DNA of 56,826 bases. Source: Thiomonas sp. FB-6. GTDB taxonomy: Bacteria; Pseudomonadota; Gammaproteobacteria; Burkholderiales; Burkholderiaceae_C. Shown piece after piece: positions 8,478-17,571 of the stretch. Under the pieces are notes generated by a model. That model saw only the letters and a list, made by a program, of their open reading frames with translations, was not told the DNA's origin and made no database searches. Every line of letters begins with the position of its first letter. Position 1 is the stretch's first letter. The translations under genes and the position numbers were made by a program. The stretch is taken from assembly GCF_000377645.1 (NCBI RefSeq), contig NZ_KB898489.1, positions 1 through 56,826 on the forward strand, read 5' to 3'.

Positions 8478-9136
8478 CGCGCCTTGTCCACCATCCATCC
8501 CGCCCCGCGCACGTTCTTGATCACGTCGGCCCCGAGCTTCCTGCGCACGCCGTGGATCAGGAAGTCGACCGCGCTGCTCTCGACCTCCTCGTTCCAGCCG
8601 TACAGCCGGTCCTCGAGCTGGGCGCGGGTGAGGATGGTTCCCGGGCGCAGCAGCAGCGCGTGCAGCAGCGCGAATTCGCGCGCGGTCAGCACCACGCTCA
8701 GGTCGCCGCGCCGGGCCTCGCGGGTGGCGGGATCGAGCCGCACGTCGCCGTTGCCCAGTTCGGCGGCCGCCTGGCCGGACTGGCGGCGCACGACCGCGCG
8801 CATGCGCGCCAGCAGCTCGTCCATGTCGAAGGGCTTGACCACGTAGTCGTCGGCGCCGAGGTCGAGCCCGCGTACGCGGTCGGCGGCCGCGTCGCGGGCC
8901 GTGATCAACAGCACCGGCACGCGGTCACCCCGCTCGCGCAGGCGCTGCAGCACGCTGAGGCCGTCGCGCCCGGGAAGCCCGATGTCGAGCAGCATGATCT
9001 GGTGCTGGCCGTCGCGCAACACACGGTCGGCGGTTTCGCCGTCGCGCACCAGGTCGACCGCGTAGGCGGCGTCGCGCAACGCGACTTCGATCGCCGCGGC
9101 GATCATCGGATCGTCCTCGATCAGCAGCGCGCGCAT
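8474..9136 (-). CDS. OmpR-family response regulator, QseB/PmrA-like
   Basis: This 220-residue protein has a receiver domain (residues 1-115) with acidic pocket EDD, phospho-acceptor Asp in LLDIGLPG, Thr in LLITARD and the conserved Lys in DDYVVKPFD. A winged-helix DNA-binding domain follows (LTAREFALLHALLLRPGTIL and AVDFLIHGVRRKLG). It is coupled by a four-base overlap to the kinase downstream and lies 18 bp after the COG4705 gene. The direct repeat at 10383-10399 upstream of the operon is a plausible binding site, so autoregulation is likely. Confidence 0.94.
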   Translation of the reverse strand: MRALLIEDDPMIAAAIEVALRDAAYAVDLVRDGETADRVLRDGQHQIMLLDIGLPGRDGLSVLQRLRERGDRVPVLLITARDAAADRVRGLDLGADDYVVKPFDMDELLARMRAVVRRQSGQAAAELGNGDVRLDPATREARRGDLSVVLTAREFALLHALLLRPGTILTRAQLEDRLYGWNEEVESSAVDFLIHGVRRKLGADVIKNVRGAGWMVDKAR

Positions 9137-9154
9137 GAGGCCTTGCCCCGCGGC

Positions 9155-9916
9155 TCAGTGCGCGACGGCCGCCGCGCGCTGCGGCAGCAGGCGAAGCACC
9201 AGCACCATGGCCCCGAGCAGTGCGGCCGAAGCCGCGAAGCGGCTGAGCTCGAGCCCGCCGGAGGCGATCGGCTTGTCGAGGAAGTCCCCCAGCACGGCGC
9301 CCAGCGGGCGCGTCAGGATGAAGGCGGCCCAGAACAGCGCGGTGCGCGATGCGGCGGCGCGCCAGTACAACAGCGCGACCACGGCCAGCGCCGAGCCGAA
9401 CACCACGGCAGCTCCCTGGTAGCCCAGTCCCGCCGTGTCGGCGCTCCAGTCGCCCAGGGCGGTACCCAGGGTCTGCGAAAACATGATGGTCACCCAGTAG
9501 AACATTTCGGCCTTGCCCGATTGCACGCTGCCCACCGCGACACTGCCGGTGGAGCGCTGCCACAGCAGCAGCGAGGCGCCGAGCAGGGCCAGCAGCAGGC
9601 TGGTGCCGCCAGCGTAGCCGATGCCCAGGGAGCGATCGGCGAAATCCGCCAGGGTGGTGCCCACCGTGGTCGTGGCGATGATGGTCGACCAGTACAAAGC
9701 GGGGTGAAAGCGCCTGGCGCGCATCTGCGCGAAGACCAGTGCGGCGAACAGGGCCGCGAAGACTCCCGTGGCGGCTAGGTAGCCCAGGTGCAGGGACATC
9801 GAGACCGCGTCCCCGGCCGTCTCGCCGAGGGTCGTGGCGGCAATCTTGACCAGCCAGAAGCCCAAAGTGGCTTCGGGGACCTTGGCAAGGACGGATTCAA
9901 CGCTTGTGGTTTTCAT
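9155..9916 (-). CDS. COG4705 integral membrane protein, full-length
   Basis: This 253-residue protein has about seven to eight hydrophobic segments and two internal copies of a motif of the type ATTLGETAGD, TVGTTLADF, QTLGTALGDW and RPLGAVLGDF, suggesting a repeated helical-hairpin fold. COG4705 proteins are described only as predicted membrane-anchored proteins. It sits between the PepSY gene and the response regulator on the same strand, so it probably belongs to their envelope or cation response. The N-terminus MKTTSVESVLAKVPEATLGF fits the family, and the start is supported by the distance to the PepSY gene. Function is unknown. Confidence 0.85.
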   Translation of the reverse strand: MKTTSVESVLAKVPEATLGFWLVKIAATTLGETAGDAVSMSLHLGYLAATGVFAALFAALVFAQMRARRFHPALYWSTIIATTTVGTTLADFADRSLGIGYAGGTSLLLALLGASLLLWQRSTGSVAVGSVQSGKAEMFYWVTIMFSQTLGTALGDWSADTAGLGYQGAAVVFGSALAVVALLYWRAAASRTALFWAAFILTRPLGAVLGDFLDKPIASGGLELSRFAASAALLGAMVLVLRLLPQRAAAVAH

Positions 9917-9978
9917 GGATCGGTGGGTGATCGAGGCTGGGGAAGGGCCCCGGCGCCGGCCGGAGCCCTACCGGTTAC

Positions 9979-10293
9979 TCAGTCCTTGTTCGCTCCCTCG
10001 ACGCTGTCCTCGAGCACCTTGCCCGTCCTGGCGTCGACGCCGAGTTCCCGCTCGCCCTGTGGCGTCTTGAGGTCGAAGGAATAGCGCAGTCCGCTACCGC
10101 CCTTTTCACGTTCGAGCTCGCGATCGGTGATGGTCGCGCCGGGAACGGCCTTGAGGGCGATCTGCGAAGCCTGCTCCATGGTGACGGTCGCGTCCTTGGC
10201 ATATTTCTGGCCGTCGTAGGCATGCGCCGCGGTGGCGGCGATCAGGACCGCGCCCGCGGCGCCGACGATGACCAGGGGCTTGTGCAAGTTCAT
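9979..10293 (-). CDS. Secreted PepSY-domain protein
   Basis: The start is set at 10293 because AGGAG lies nine bases upstream; an upstream in-frame start at 10359 lacks such a site. The product is 104 residues: a signal peptide (MNLHKPLVIVGAAGAVLIAATAAHA), then one PepSY domain (MEQASQIALKAVPGATITDRELE, then RYSFDLKTPQGERELGVDARTGKVLED). Single PepSY proteins of this type are periplasmic, are usually genetically linked to QseBC/PmrAB-like two-component systems, and often respond to the regulator. It is the first gene of the four-gene minus-strand operon ending at 7164. Confidence 0.9.
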   Translation of the reverse strand: MNLHKPLVIVGAAGAVLIAATAAHAYDGQKYAKDATVTMEQASQIALKAVPGATITDRELEREKGGSGLRYSFDLKTPQGERELGVDARTGKVLEDSVEGANKD

Positions 10294-10382
10294 GGAAACA
10301 CTCCTGAGGATGATGGGCCCGGCGGCCCGGTGGCCGTGGGCAGCGTCGATGCGGCGCATGAGCAGGAGTGTGCGCGGGCAGG

Positions 10383-10399
10383 TTTAGCTCACATTTAGC
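10383..10399 (-). promoter_or_regulatory. Direct repeat TTTAGC-N5-TTTAGC, likely response-regulator site
   Basis: Two identical TTTAGC hexamers begin 11 bases apart (10383 and 10394), about 90-105 bp upstream of the PepSY start. An 11-bp period puts both on one DNA face, as expected for a tandem OmpR-family dimer. QseB/PmrA sites have the same layout (TTAA-type half-sites about 11 bp apart). The assignment to the regulator at 8474-9136 is inference. Confidence 0.5.
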
Positions 10400-10762
10400 G
10401 TGTGGCGCGTCGTCGTCCAATGCAACGATTTGGCGACCGCGGTCGGGCCTGATTCGTAAGCGTATGTCAGCCTCAGGCGACTTGTCGGGTCATGGCGACA
10501 CTGTAAAGCCGCGGAATTGCAAGGTTTGTCGCTTCAGCGGGCCACGTTTGTCCCGAATCGGCGACGCCTTAACCCCCGCGGCCCGGCATCGAGAGGACTC
10601 AAGCCTCCATCGCGGCCGGGCTCTTGCTGATAAACCATGGAGAACAAATGGGTATTTTCCTTTGGCACGCCCGTTGCATTGCGCTCGGCAGGGTCCGACG
10701 CCCGGACCCTGCGGCCACCAACGGCTGTGCCGCCTTGTACAAACCTTCAAGAGGAGTTTTCG
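10400..10762. other. Intergenic region between divergent genes, no gene supported
   Basis: I see no supported gene in this 363-bp stretch. Open frames here are GC-rich shadows without ribosome sites. The right end carries a strong GAGGAG ribosome site for the small ORF at 10763. Confidence 0.5.
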
Positions 10763-10915
10763 ATGACTGCTTCCCGCACATTCGCCCGCGTGATCGTCGC
10801 CGCCGCCGCACTGTCCGCGCTGGCCAGCCCGCTGCTTGCCAACGCCGCATCCATGGCCCACCACAACGGCAAGACCGGCGCCTCGGCGCAGCAGTCGAAA
10901 GCCGCGAAGAAGTAA
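10763..10915 (+). CDS. Small secreted protein, 50 residues, unknown function
   Basis: The start is the ATG at 10763, with GAGGAG at 10751-10756 as ribosome site; a longer frame from 10637 is rejected. The product has a signal peptide (MTASRTFARVIVAAAALSAL, cleavage probably after ANA) and leaves a short, basic, His/Lys/Ser-containing mature peptide ending QQSKAAKK. It is followed by a terminator-like hairpin, so it is probably a single-gene unit. Its position divergent from the PepSY/QseBC-like operon suggests membership in the same envelope-stress or cation regulon, but this is inference. Confidence 0.7.
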   Translation: MTASRTFARVIVAAAALSALASPLLANAASMAHHNGKTGASAQQSKAAKK

Positions 10916-10938
10916 TCGCAGGCGTGCCTCCCGCGAGG

Positions 10939-10967
10939 CCGGTGGCGTTTGGCGCCCCGGTCCTTTT
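10939..10967 (+). terminator. Probable rho-independent terminator
   Basis: CCGG-T-GGCG pairs with CGCC-CCGG across a five-base loop (10939-10960, one bulged T), followed by TCCTTTTC. It lies directly after the small secreted protein gene. Confidence 0.55.
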
Positions 10968-11046
10968 CATGGCCGCGCGCGGCGCCTGCTATGTCGACGC
11001 TAAGAATGGGCGGGAATACTCGGCGAGTCCCATACCCTGCTTGACG

Positions 11047-11649
11047 ATGCACGCGATCCAGAATCTCAATCACGCCCTGTTCCTGCTGCTCAATGCCGGC
11101 GCGACCACGCCACGCTGGTGGATCGACCTGGCGGTCTTCGTCGCCAATGACCTCGTCTACGGCGTGCCGGTGCTGCTGATCGGACTGTGGCTTGCAGGTG
11201 GTCCGTCGCGTCGCGGCGCCGCACTCCTGGCCTTTGCGATCGCCATGGCCGCGCTCGGAGCCAACCAGCTCATCGGACTCGCCTGGTACCAGCCTCGCCC
11301 CTTCGTGATCGGGCTGGGCCACACCTGGACCTCCCATGTGCCCGACGCTTCGTTTCCCAGCGACCATCTGACGCTTTTCACCTCCATCGGGCTGGGGCTG
11401 CTCTTCGGTGGGCTAAAACGCGTCGGCGCTGCGACCCTCGTCGTCGGACTGCTCGTCGGCTGGGCGCGGGTCTACGTCGGGCTGCACTTCCCGCTGGACA
11501 TGGCAGGGTCGTTGATGGTCGCGACCCTCTGCAGCGCCGTCATCGTGCCGCTGTGGCAGCGCATGGGGGTAGCCTGCACGACACGCCTCCAGAGCGTCTA
11601 CAGGCTGGTGCTGGCGCGCCCGATTGCCAGGGGCATCCTGCGCGCCTGA
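11047..11649 (+). CDS. PAP2-superfamily membrane phosphatase, undecaprenyl-diphosphatase (BcrC)-like
   Basis: This 200-residue protein has about five to six membrane segments and the three PAP2 motifs: a YQPRP element, FPSDH (PSDH in place of the more common PSGH) and ARVYVGLHFPLDMAGS. This set and the length match BcrC-type undecaprenyl pyrophosphate phosphatases, which recycle the C55 lipid carrier at the outer face of the inner membrane and give bacitracin resistance. The start at 11047 puts the first membrane helix (LNHALFLLLNAG) at the N-terminus; the upstream in-frame ATG at 10969 would add a non-conserved leader. A related domain is fused to the P-type ATPase at 14383-17571. Confidence 0.85.
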   Translation: MHAIQNLNHALFLLLNAGATTPRWWIDLAVFVANDLVYGVPVLLIGLWLAGGPSRRGAALLAFAIAMAALGANQLIGLAWYQPRPFVIGLGHTWTSHVPDASFPSDHLTLFTSIGLGLLFGGLKRVGAATLVVGLLVGWARVYVGLHFPLDMAGSLMVATLCSAVIVPLWQRMGVACTTRLQSVYRLVLARPIARGILRA

Positions 11650-11824
11650 CTCGAGCCGATCAGCAAGCTTCGAGCCCTCGCGCGCGTCGCCTGGGCGGAT
11701 GGCAAGGCGCAGCAGCCTCAGTCGAGGCTAAGTCATTCCTGGTAGGGTCTCGCCGCTTCCATCCCCGCACGGGCCGACCGTCCCCGTGGCCGTGCGTTGT
11801 TCTCCCGCTGGCTCAAGGCTCCGC

Positions 11825-12898
11825 ATGACATCCTCGATCTCCCGTCTTCTGTCTTGCCTCACACTTCTGGCATGCGTCGCTGGCACGGTGCAGGCAGCGC
11901 CCATTTCCCAGCAAGTTCGCACCATCCATGTGCTCGGCCATCCCTTGCGGAGTTTCGATATCGGCTACGCGCAGAACGGCGTGTACGCCTTCGCCGACCG
12001 CTCCAACCACGGCGTGGACCTGATCGATACACGTACCTTGCGATTCCTCGGCCGTGTGCCTGGCTTCGCAGGGCCGAGGAGCGGGGGCGAAGGCGGCCCG
12101 AACGGCGTGCTCATCGTGCATGGTAAGCAAATCTGGGCAGGCGACGGTTCCAGCCGAGTTCGCGTGGCGGATATCGCCTCGCGCCGCATCGTTGCCACCA
12201 TCTCGACCGGCGGCAAAAAGCGCGTGGACGAACTCGCATACGACGCGCGGGACCATCTGGTGATCGCTGCCAACAATGCCGACGATCCACCATTCCTCAG
12301 CTTCATCTCCACCCGCGCCCCCTACCGCGTTCGCGCTCGCCTGATGCTGCCCCAGGCCACCGGCGCACTGGAACAGCCGCTGTGGGATGTGCGCAGCGGC
12401 ATGGTGTACGTGGCCGTTCCGCAATTACACGGCATTGCGGCCCATGGAGGGGTTGCGGTGATCGACCCGCGCAGCGCACGCCTGGTGGACATGCACGAGT
12501 TGAGTCGATGCATGCCCGCGGGGCTGGCGCTCGGTCCTGGAGGCAAGCTGTTGGTCGGCTGCAGCGACGACGCGGTCGCTGCCGGCTTCAAGGCGAAGTC
12601 CCTGCTGATCGACCCCGCCTCCGGCAAGCTCCTGCGGACCTACGATCAAGTCGGCGGCTCCGACGAGGTCTGGTACGACCGCGCGCTTGGCGACTTCCTG
12701 CTCGCGGCCGTGGCCAACCCGGGTGGGCCGGTGCTGGGGGTGATCGACGCGCGCGATGGGCGCTGGATCGCCAACCTTCCGAGCGGCCGTCACGCCCATT
12801 CGGTGGCAGCGGATCCGATCAACGGACGCGCCTTCGTTCCGGTGGCTGCGGGCGACAGCGCCTGCGCCGGAGGTTGCGTGAAAGTGTACGGGAAGTGA
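11825..12898 (+). CDS. Secreted YncE-like beta-propeller protein
   Basis: The start is set at MTSSISRLLSCLTLLACVAG, which gives a proper signal peptide ending in VQAAP; an in-frame ATG 13 codons earlier adds only a polar leader. The mature protein (about 335 residues) contains repeated propeller blades of the YncE/YVTN type: GVDLIDTRTLRFLGRVP, VRVADIASRRIVATISTGG, GGVAVIDPRSARLVDM, SLLIDPASGKLLRTYD and LGVIDARDGRWIANLP. Such proteins are periplasmic and often accompany metal or redox functions; no ligand can be assigned. A CAGGCVK cysteine pair lies near the C-terminus (SACAGGCV), possibly a disulfide. Confidence 0.8.
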   Translation: MTSSISRLLSCLTLLACVAGTVQAAPISQQVRTIHVLGHPLRSFDIGYAQNGVYAFADRSNHGVDLIDTRTLRFLGRVPGFAGPRSGGEGGPNGVLIVHGKQIWAGDGSSRVRVADIASRRIVATISTGGKKRVDELAYDARDHLVIAANNADDPPFLSFISTRAPYRVRARLMLPQATGALEQPLWDVRSGMVYVAVPQLHGIAAHGGVAVIDPRSARLVDMHELSRCMPAGLALGPGGKLLVGCSDDAVAAGFKAKSLLIDPASGKLLRTYDQVGGSDEVWYDRALGDFLLAAVANPGGPVLGVIDARDGRWIANLPSGRHAHSVAADPINGRAFVPVAAGDSACAGGCVKVYGK

Positions 12899-12918
12899 TG
12901 GCCCTCTACGCCTGCACC

Positions 12919-13066
12919 TTGGAGTCGTCGTGACGCTGTTGCTCGTCGTTCAAGGATGCGGGCCATGAAGTGCAGGACGCGCGAGACGGTGCCAGCGAGC
13001 ACAGCGCACTGCCTGACCACGCCTACCAAATGGTCCTGGTGGACATCACTCTGCCGCGGCCCTGCC
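12919..13066 (+). pseudogene. Fragment of a response-regulator receiver domain
   Basis: One frame reads FKDAGHEVQDARDGASEHSA and then HAYQMVLVDITLPR, which is the middle of an OmpR-type receiver domain up to the phospho-acceptor region. Both ends are missing and no start or downstream DNA-binding domain is present. It is probably part of the same decayed two-component system as the kinase fragment at 13230-13427. Confidence 0.6.
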
Positions 13067-13229
13067 TCACAACCACATCGCCGCCGGCGCCTGCGCTCAG
13101 TATTCCAACCACCTCTCCGTCGAGCAGCCCTACAGCGGTCTTCCAGGCGTGGGGCCTAACAGCCCAGGCGGCAATTACGACAGTGACATCTAGAACCAGC
13201 GGGACCTCGCATTGTTCGCGCAGGACACC

Positions 13230-13427
13230 TGCAGCCCGACGAGTACCGTGCATGTCACGCCTGGGTTCGAGCCGTTTCCACGCTTGCATGGTAATCAGTT
13301 CGAAGGTATCGGACTGGGACTTGCCATTGCGCTGGAGGCGGCCAGGCGAATGGGTGGGAAACTTTCGCTGCATGACGGTCCCGATGGACGAGGTCTCTTG
13401 TTCCGCCTGGAACTTGTCCGAGGCTGA
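13230..13427 (+). pseudogene. C-terminal fragment of a sensor histidine kinase
   Basis: The frame reads FEPFPRLHGNQFEGIGLGLAIALEAARRMGGK and ends LSLHDGPDGRGLLFRLELVRG, the last 60-65 residues of an ATPase domain with its G2 box (GIGLGLAIA). The H and N boxes are absent. Between this and the receiver fragment lies a further open stretch reading HNHIAAGACAQYSNHLSVEQ that belongs to neither domain, so the region is a mosaic of gene debris. Confidence 0.6.
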
Positions 13428-13530
13428 ACTCGGCCTTCGGGTCAGGCCCCCAGGCACACGCATGCGCGGAATGTTGGCTATATTGTTCTGCGCCTGATGG
13501 CTGCCTGTGGCCATGCGTTCCTTCATCGAT

Positions 13531-14175
13531 TCATGGGCATGCTTCCAGAACGAAAACTCGCGCTGGCGGCACGTTGGCCCAGACTACATGGCTGGCGCGC
13601 TGCTCGAGGCCCGAGCATTCATGGCGCAGTCTGTCGCGCAGGTCGTAGCTGAACTGCACGGCGTGTCCGCCGCGGCGCAGCACTTTCTGCCATTGCGAAA
13701 CGATTTGCCGGGCATCAGCCTGTGGCAGCGACCGCAAGGGCAGGCTGGAAACGATAGCGTCGACTTTCGCTGCGGCAGGCAAGAGGTGCGCCAAGCGCAG
13801 CGCATCGCCATGCAGGACGTTGAGCGCGGGAAATCTGCGGCGCAAGTGCCGAACGAACTGCGAGGAGCGTTCCACGACCACGAGGCGATCCGCACGAATG
13901 CCGCCCTCCAACAAGGCCTTGGTCACGCACCCGGTCCCGGCGCCCAGTTCGATCACCAGCCCGTCGCCCGATCGCGGCACGCAGTCGGCCATTCGCCGTG
14001 CGAGGCGATCTGAACTCGGCCACACTGCGCCTACCTCCGCCGGATGGCGTATCCATTCGCGCAGAAAGATTGACGTGGCGCTGCTGCCCATGCCCGAGCG
14101 CAGACGCGCCAGCGCGGGAAGCGGTGCCGATTGGGTTCGACCCAGTCGGTCTGCAGGGGCTTCGGTGTCGTTCAT
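13531..14175 (-). CDS. SAM-dependent methyltransferase, phospholipid N-methyltransferase (PmtA)-like
   Basis: The start is taken at MNDTEAPADR (14175), giving 214 residues, close to the 190-210 usual for the COG3963 family. Motif I of the class I methyltransferase fold is LVIELGAGTGCVTKALLEGG, and the family pattern around GAVWPSSDRLARRMA and DAIVSSLPLRSLP is present. Relatives convert phosphatidylethanolamine to its N-methyl forms or act in rRNA or lipid methylation; the PmtA-type call rests on these motifs. It is divergent from the P-type ATPase-PAP2 gene, about 200 bp away, fitting a membrane-lipid neighbourhood. Confidence 0.75.
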   Translation of the reverse strand: MNDTEAPADRLGRTQSAPLPALARLRSGMGSSATSIFLREWIRHPAEVGAVWPSSDRLARRMADCVPRSGDGLVIELGAGTGCVTKALLEGGIRADRLVVVERSSQFVRHLRRRFPALNVLHGDALRLAHLLPAAAKVDAIVSSLPLRSLPQADARQIVSQWQKVLRRGGHAVQFSYDLRDRLRHECSGLEQRASHVVWANVPPARVFVLEACP

Positions 14176-14382
14176 GCGCTTGCGATCATGGATGGCGTGT
14201 CGGCAGGCTGAAGTATCCACAAACTGGCTTAGGGTAGACATAGCCAAGGCGTGGCAGCACGACGACGGGAGCATGCTGGATCAAGGCGGCGTCGCAACGG
14301 CTCGCGGACAATGCAACGCAGACGCAGTGTCGCGCTCCATGAAGAGGCGACAGAGCGGTGCTCCACACACGTCGAAGGGACC

Positions 14383-17300
14383 ATGATGTCGGCCCAACCG
14401 GATGAACTGCGCGTACCCGGCGGCTTGACCGATGCACAAGTCGCCGAGCGGATTGCACGCGGGCAGGCCAACCGCACGCGCTCGCGGCCCAGTCGAACGC
14501 TGCGGCAGATTGTCGCCGTGCACGTGTACACCCCCTTCAACGCACTGCTGGGCGCGCTGTGGTTGCTGGTCATCGCGGTGGGGACCTGGAAGGACGCCCT
14601 GTTCGGCGGGGTCATCGTGGTCAACGCCGCCATCGGCATCGCGCAGGAACTGCGCGCCAAGCGCACCCTGGATCGGCTGGCCCTGCAATCTGTGGCGCGC
14701 GCTCGCGTGTTGCGCGCCGGCGGCATGGTCGACCTTGCGCCCGAGGACATCGTGCAGGACGACCTGCTCGATCTGGGCGCGGGGGATCCAGTTCCCGTCG
14801 ACTGCACGGTGCTCGACGCCACGGACCTGGAGCTCGACGAATCCCTGCTCAGCGGCGAAGCGGATGCGGTGCCTCGCCGCGCGGGCGACACACTGCGCTC
14901 GGGAAGCCTGGTGGTTGGCGGGCGGGCGCGTTGTCGTGCCACCGCGGTGGGCGAGGCGGCATGGATCCAGGGCCTGCAGCGGCAGGCGAGGCGTTTCAAC
15001 CTCGCCCATTCCGAGTTGCGCGCGGGAATCGACCGCATCCTGCGCCTCGTGGGCTGGGCGCTGTTGCCAACCGCCACCTTGCTGTTCGTCACCCAGTTCG
15101 CACTCGGACTGCCCGCCGGCGCGGCGCTGCTGTATGGGGCCGCCGGCGTGGTCGCCATGGTGCCCCAGGGCCTGGTGCTGCTGAGCAGCCTCGCGCTGGC
15201 GGTGGGGGCGGTGCGGCTGTCGCGTCGGCACGCGCTGGTGCAGAACCTGGCCGCCACCGAGGCGCTGGCCCGGGTGGACGTGATCTGCCTGGACAAGACC
15301 GGCACCTTGACCGAGCGCGACTTGCGCGTGGCGCGCATTGAGATGCTCGCCCAGGAGCCATCGGCCTTGACTGCGCTGGCCGCATTGGCCGCCGCCGAGC
15401 CGCGGCCGAATGCCACGCTGCAGGCCATCGCCCAGCGCTGGCCCGCGCAACGCGGCGCGCCGGCGGTGGTGCGCAGTGTCGCGTTCTCCTCGGCACGTAA
15501 GTGGAGCGGCGGCGTGCTCGAAGGGCTCGGCACCTGGCTGCTTGGCGCTCCCGACGTGTTGCTGGCGAAGCACGGCTCGGTCGATTCGGCCCATCCCGTC
15601 TTGGCTCAAACCACCCAATGGGCGTCGGAGGGCTTTCGGGTGCTTTTGCTCGCGCGCGCTGCAGGTGAACCGGACGAGAGCCATCCGCCCATGGAAGTCC
15701 GGCTGGTGGCGCTTATCCTTCTGTCCGAACAGATCCGCGCCGACGCTCGATCGACGCTGAGCGATCTTGCCGGACAAGGTGTCGCGGTCCGGCTGATCTC
15801 CGGAGATCATCCGGCCACGGTCGGCGGTGTCGCGCGCGAGCTGGGCATCGGCGACGCCGCCCAGGTCGTCGACGCTTCAGGGCTCAGTGACGCCGAGCTT
15901 GCCGCAAGGGTGCCTGCGCACAGCGTGTTCGCGCGCACCTCGCCACGGCAGAAGGAGTTGATCGTCGGCGTCCTGCAGTCCGCGGGCCACCCGGTGGCCA
16001 TGGTCGGCGACGGGGTCAACGACATCCCTGCGCTCAAACGCGCCGACGTCGGCGTGGCGATGGGCGCGGGTACCCCCGCGTCGCGCGCGGTGGCGCAGTT
16101 GGTGCTCCTGGACAACCGATTCGCTGGCATGCCGGCGGTGATGGCCGAGGGTCGCCGTGTGGTGGGCAACATCGAACGCGTGGCCGTGCTGTTCCTGACC
16201 AAGAGCGTGTACGCCATGCTGCTGGCGCTTGCGGTCGGGGTGGCGGGAGTGGCTTTCCCCTTCCTGCCCAGGAATATTTCCCTGGTCGACGCGCTGACGC
16301 TGGGCATCCCCGCGTTCCTGCTGTCGCTGGAGCCCAACGGGCAGCGCCTGCGCCCGGGCTTTGTCGAGCGGGTGCTGCGGTTTGCGATTCCAGCCGGACT
16401 GTTCGTGGCCGCCGCGGCCTTTGCGGCCTTCGCTCTGGTGCGCGTGCAGGGCGGGGGGGCTCTGCCGCAAGCGCGCAGCGCGGCCACGTTGGTGCTGTTC
16501 GCGACCGCGCTGTGGGTGCTGGCACTGGCGGCAGCGCCCTTGCATGCCCGACGGGCCTGGCTGGTCGCCGCCATGGCCTTGGCCTTCCTCCCGACGCTAC
16601 TGGTACCCCAACTCCGGGAATTCTTCGCGCTGCGCAGCCTGTCGGGCGCCGCATGGCTGCAATGCGCGGCGATCGGCGCCGCCGCGATGGTGGCGTTGCA
16701 TTGGAGCCGCGCCGTAGCCCTGTCCATGCCCGAGCGCCGCGCGCGCAACCGTCGCTGGAACGGGCATGAGCTGTTGCGCTGGCTGGTCGGCGCCGACAGC
16801 CCGAAGGTGTTCCTCGCGGTCTCGGCGCTGTTGGTGGTCGGCGGCGCCTGGTTGTTCTTCGGCGTGCTGGAGGATGTGCTCAGCCATGATCCCCTGGTGC
16901 TGGTGGATGTGCAGGTCTTCCACCTTGCGCAGGCGCTGCGTGGCCCGACCACGGATCACCTGATGGTGGGCATCACCGAACTGGGCGACGCCGCCGTGCT
17001 GCTGCCCTTGATCGTGGCCACGCTCGCCTGGTTCGTGGCGCGCAGGCTGTGGCTGAGCGCGGCGTACTGGGTGGGGGCGGTCGGCGTGGCCCAGCTCCTG
17101 GCGCAGGTCATCAAGCTGGCGCTGCACAGGCCACGGCCGATGCCGCTGTACGCGGGCGCCCAGGCGTTTTCCTTTCCCAGCGACCACGCCGTCATGAGCG
17201 CCGTGGTCTACGGAATGCTGGCCTGGCTGTTGTTGCGGCGGGCCTCCCCGCGTTGGCAACGCGTGGGCGGTGCCGCAGCCATGACGCTGGTTCTGCTGAT

Positions 17301-17571
17301 CGGGCTATCGAGGGTGTACCTGGGAGCGCACTGGCTGTCGGACGTGCTGGGTGGCCTCGCCTTCGGGGTCGGCTGGGTCGCGCTGGCGGCGATGGCCTAC
17401 ACCTACCATTGCCGCGAGCGCTTGCAGGAACGCTGGCTGGCGATGCTGCTGCTCGGAATTTTCATGGCGGCCGCTGTTGTGCATGGGGTGCTGGACCATC
17501 GTAGGGATATGCAGCGTTATGCCCCGAGCGCAGTGCCGACCAGCCGGCCATTCGCGAGGGACTCGATTTGA
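14383..17571 (+). CDS. P-type cation ATPase (CtpE/Exp7-like) fused to a C-terminal PAP2 phosphatase domain
   Basis: This is one uninterrupted 1062-residue frame. The start at 14383 follows GAAGGGA. Residues about 20-790 form a P-type ATPase: a phosphorylation loop with DKTGTLT (Asp304), an actuator-domain motif [11 protein letters not shown], and the hinge GDGVND at 542-547. The segment [28 protein letters not shown]-like pattern (seen around 16255-16335) is typical of the CtpE/Exp7 branch, for which calcium transport has been proposed in mycobacteria. Residues about 840-1035 form a PAP2 phosphatase with all three motifs: KLALHRPRP (from Lys911), PSDH (932-935) and [12 protein letters not shown] (from Ser976). 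It is coupled by a four-base overlap (TTGA) to a DUF1232 gene. The fusion may couple ion transport to a lipid-phosphate reaction; this is inference. Confidence 0.88.
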   Translation: MMSAQPDELRVPGGLTDAQVAERIARGQANRTRSRPSRTLRQIVAVHVYTPFNALLGALWLLVIAVGTWKDALFGGVIVVNAAIGIAQELRAKRTLDRLALQSVARARVLRAGGMVDLAPEDIVQDDLLDLGAGDPVPVDCTVLDATDLELDESLLSGEADAVPRRAGDTLRSGSLVVGGRARCRATAVGEAAWIQGLQRQARRFNLAHSELRAGIDRILRLVGWALLPTATLLFVTQFALGLPAGAALLYGAAGVVAMVPQGLVLLSSLALAVGAVRLSRRHALVQNLAATEALARVDVICLDKTGTLTERDLRVARIEMLAQEPSALTALAALAAAEPRPNATLQAIAQRWPAQRGAPAVVRSVAFSSARKWSGGVLEGLGTWLLGAPDVLLAKHGSVDSAHPVLAQTTQWASEGFRVLLLARAAGEPDESHPPMEVRLVALILLSEQIRADARSTLSDLAGQGVAVRLISGDHPATVGGVARELGIGDAAQVVDASGLSDAELAARVPAHSVFARTSPRQKELIVGVLQSAGHPVAMVGDGVNDIPALKRADVGVAMGAGTPASRAVAQLVLLDNRFAGMPAVMAEGRRVVGNIERVAVLFLTKSVYAMLLALAVGVAGVAFPFLPRNISLVDALTLGIPAFLLSLEPNGQRLRPGFVERVLRFAIPAGLFVAAAAFAAFALVRVQGGGALPQARSAATLVLFATALWVLALAAAPLHARRAWLVAAMALAFLPTLLVPQLREFFALRSLSGAAWLQCAAIGAAAMVALHWSRAVALSMPERRARNRRWNGHELLRWLVGADSPKVFLAVSALLVVGGAWLFFGVLEDVLSHDPLVLVDVQVFHLAQALRGPTTDHLMVGITELGDAAVLLPLIVATLAWFVARRLWLSAAYWVGAVGVAQLLAQVIKLALHRPRPMPLYAGAQAFSFPSDHAVMSAVVYGMLAWLLLRRASPRWQRVGGAAAMTLVLLIGLSRVYLGAHWLSDVLGGLAFGVGWVALAAMAYTYHCRERLQERWLAMLLLGIFMAAAVVHGVLDHRRDMQRYAPSAVPTSRPFARDSI

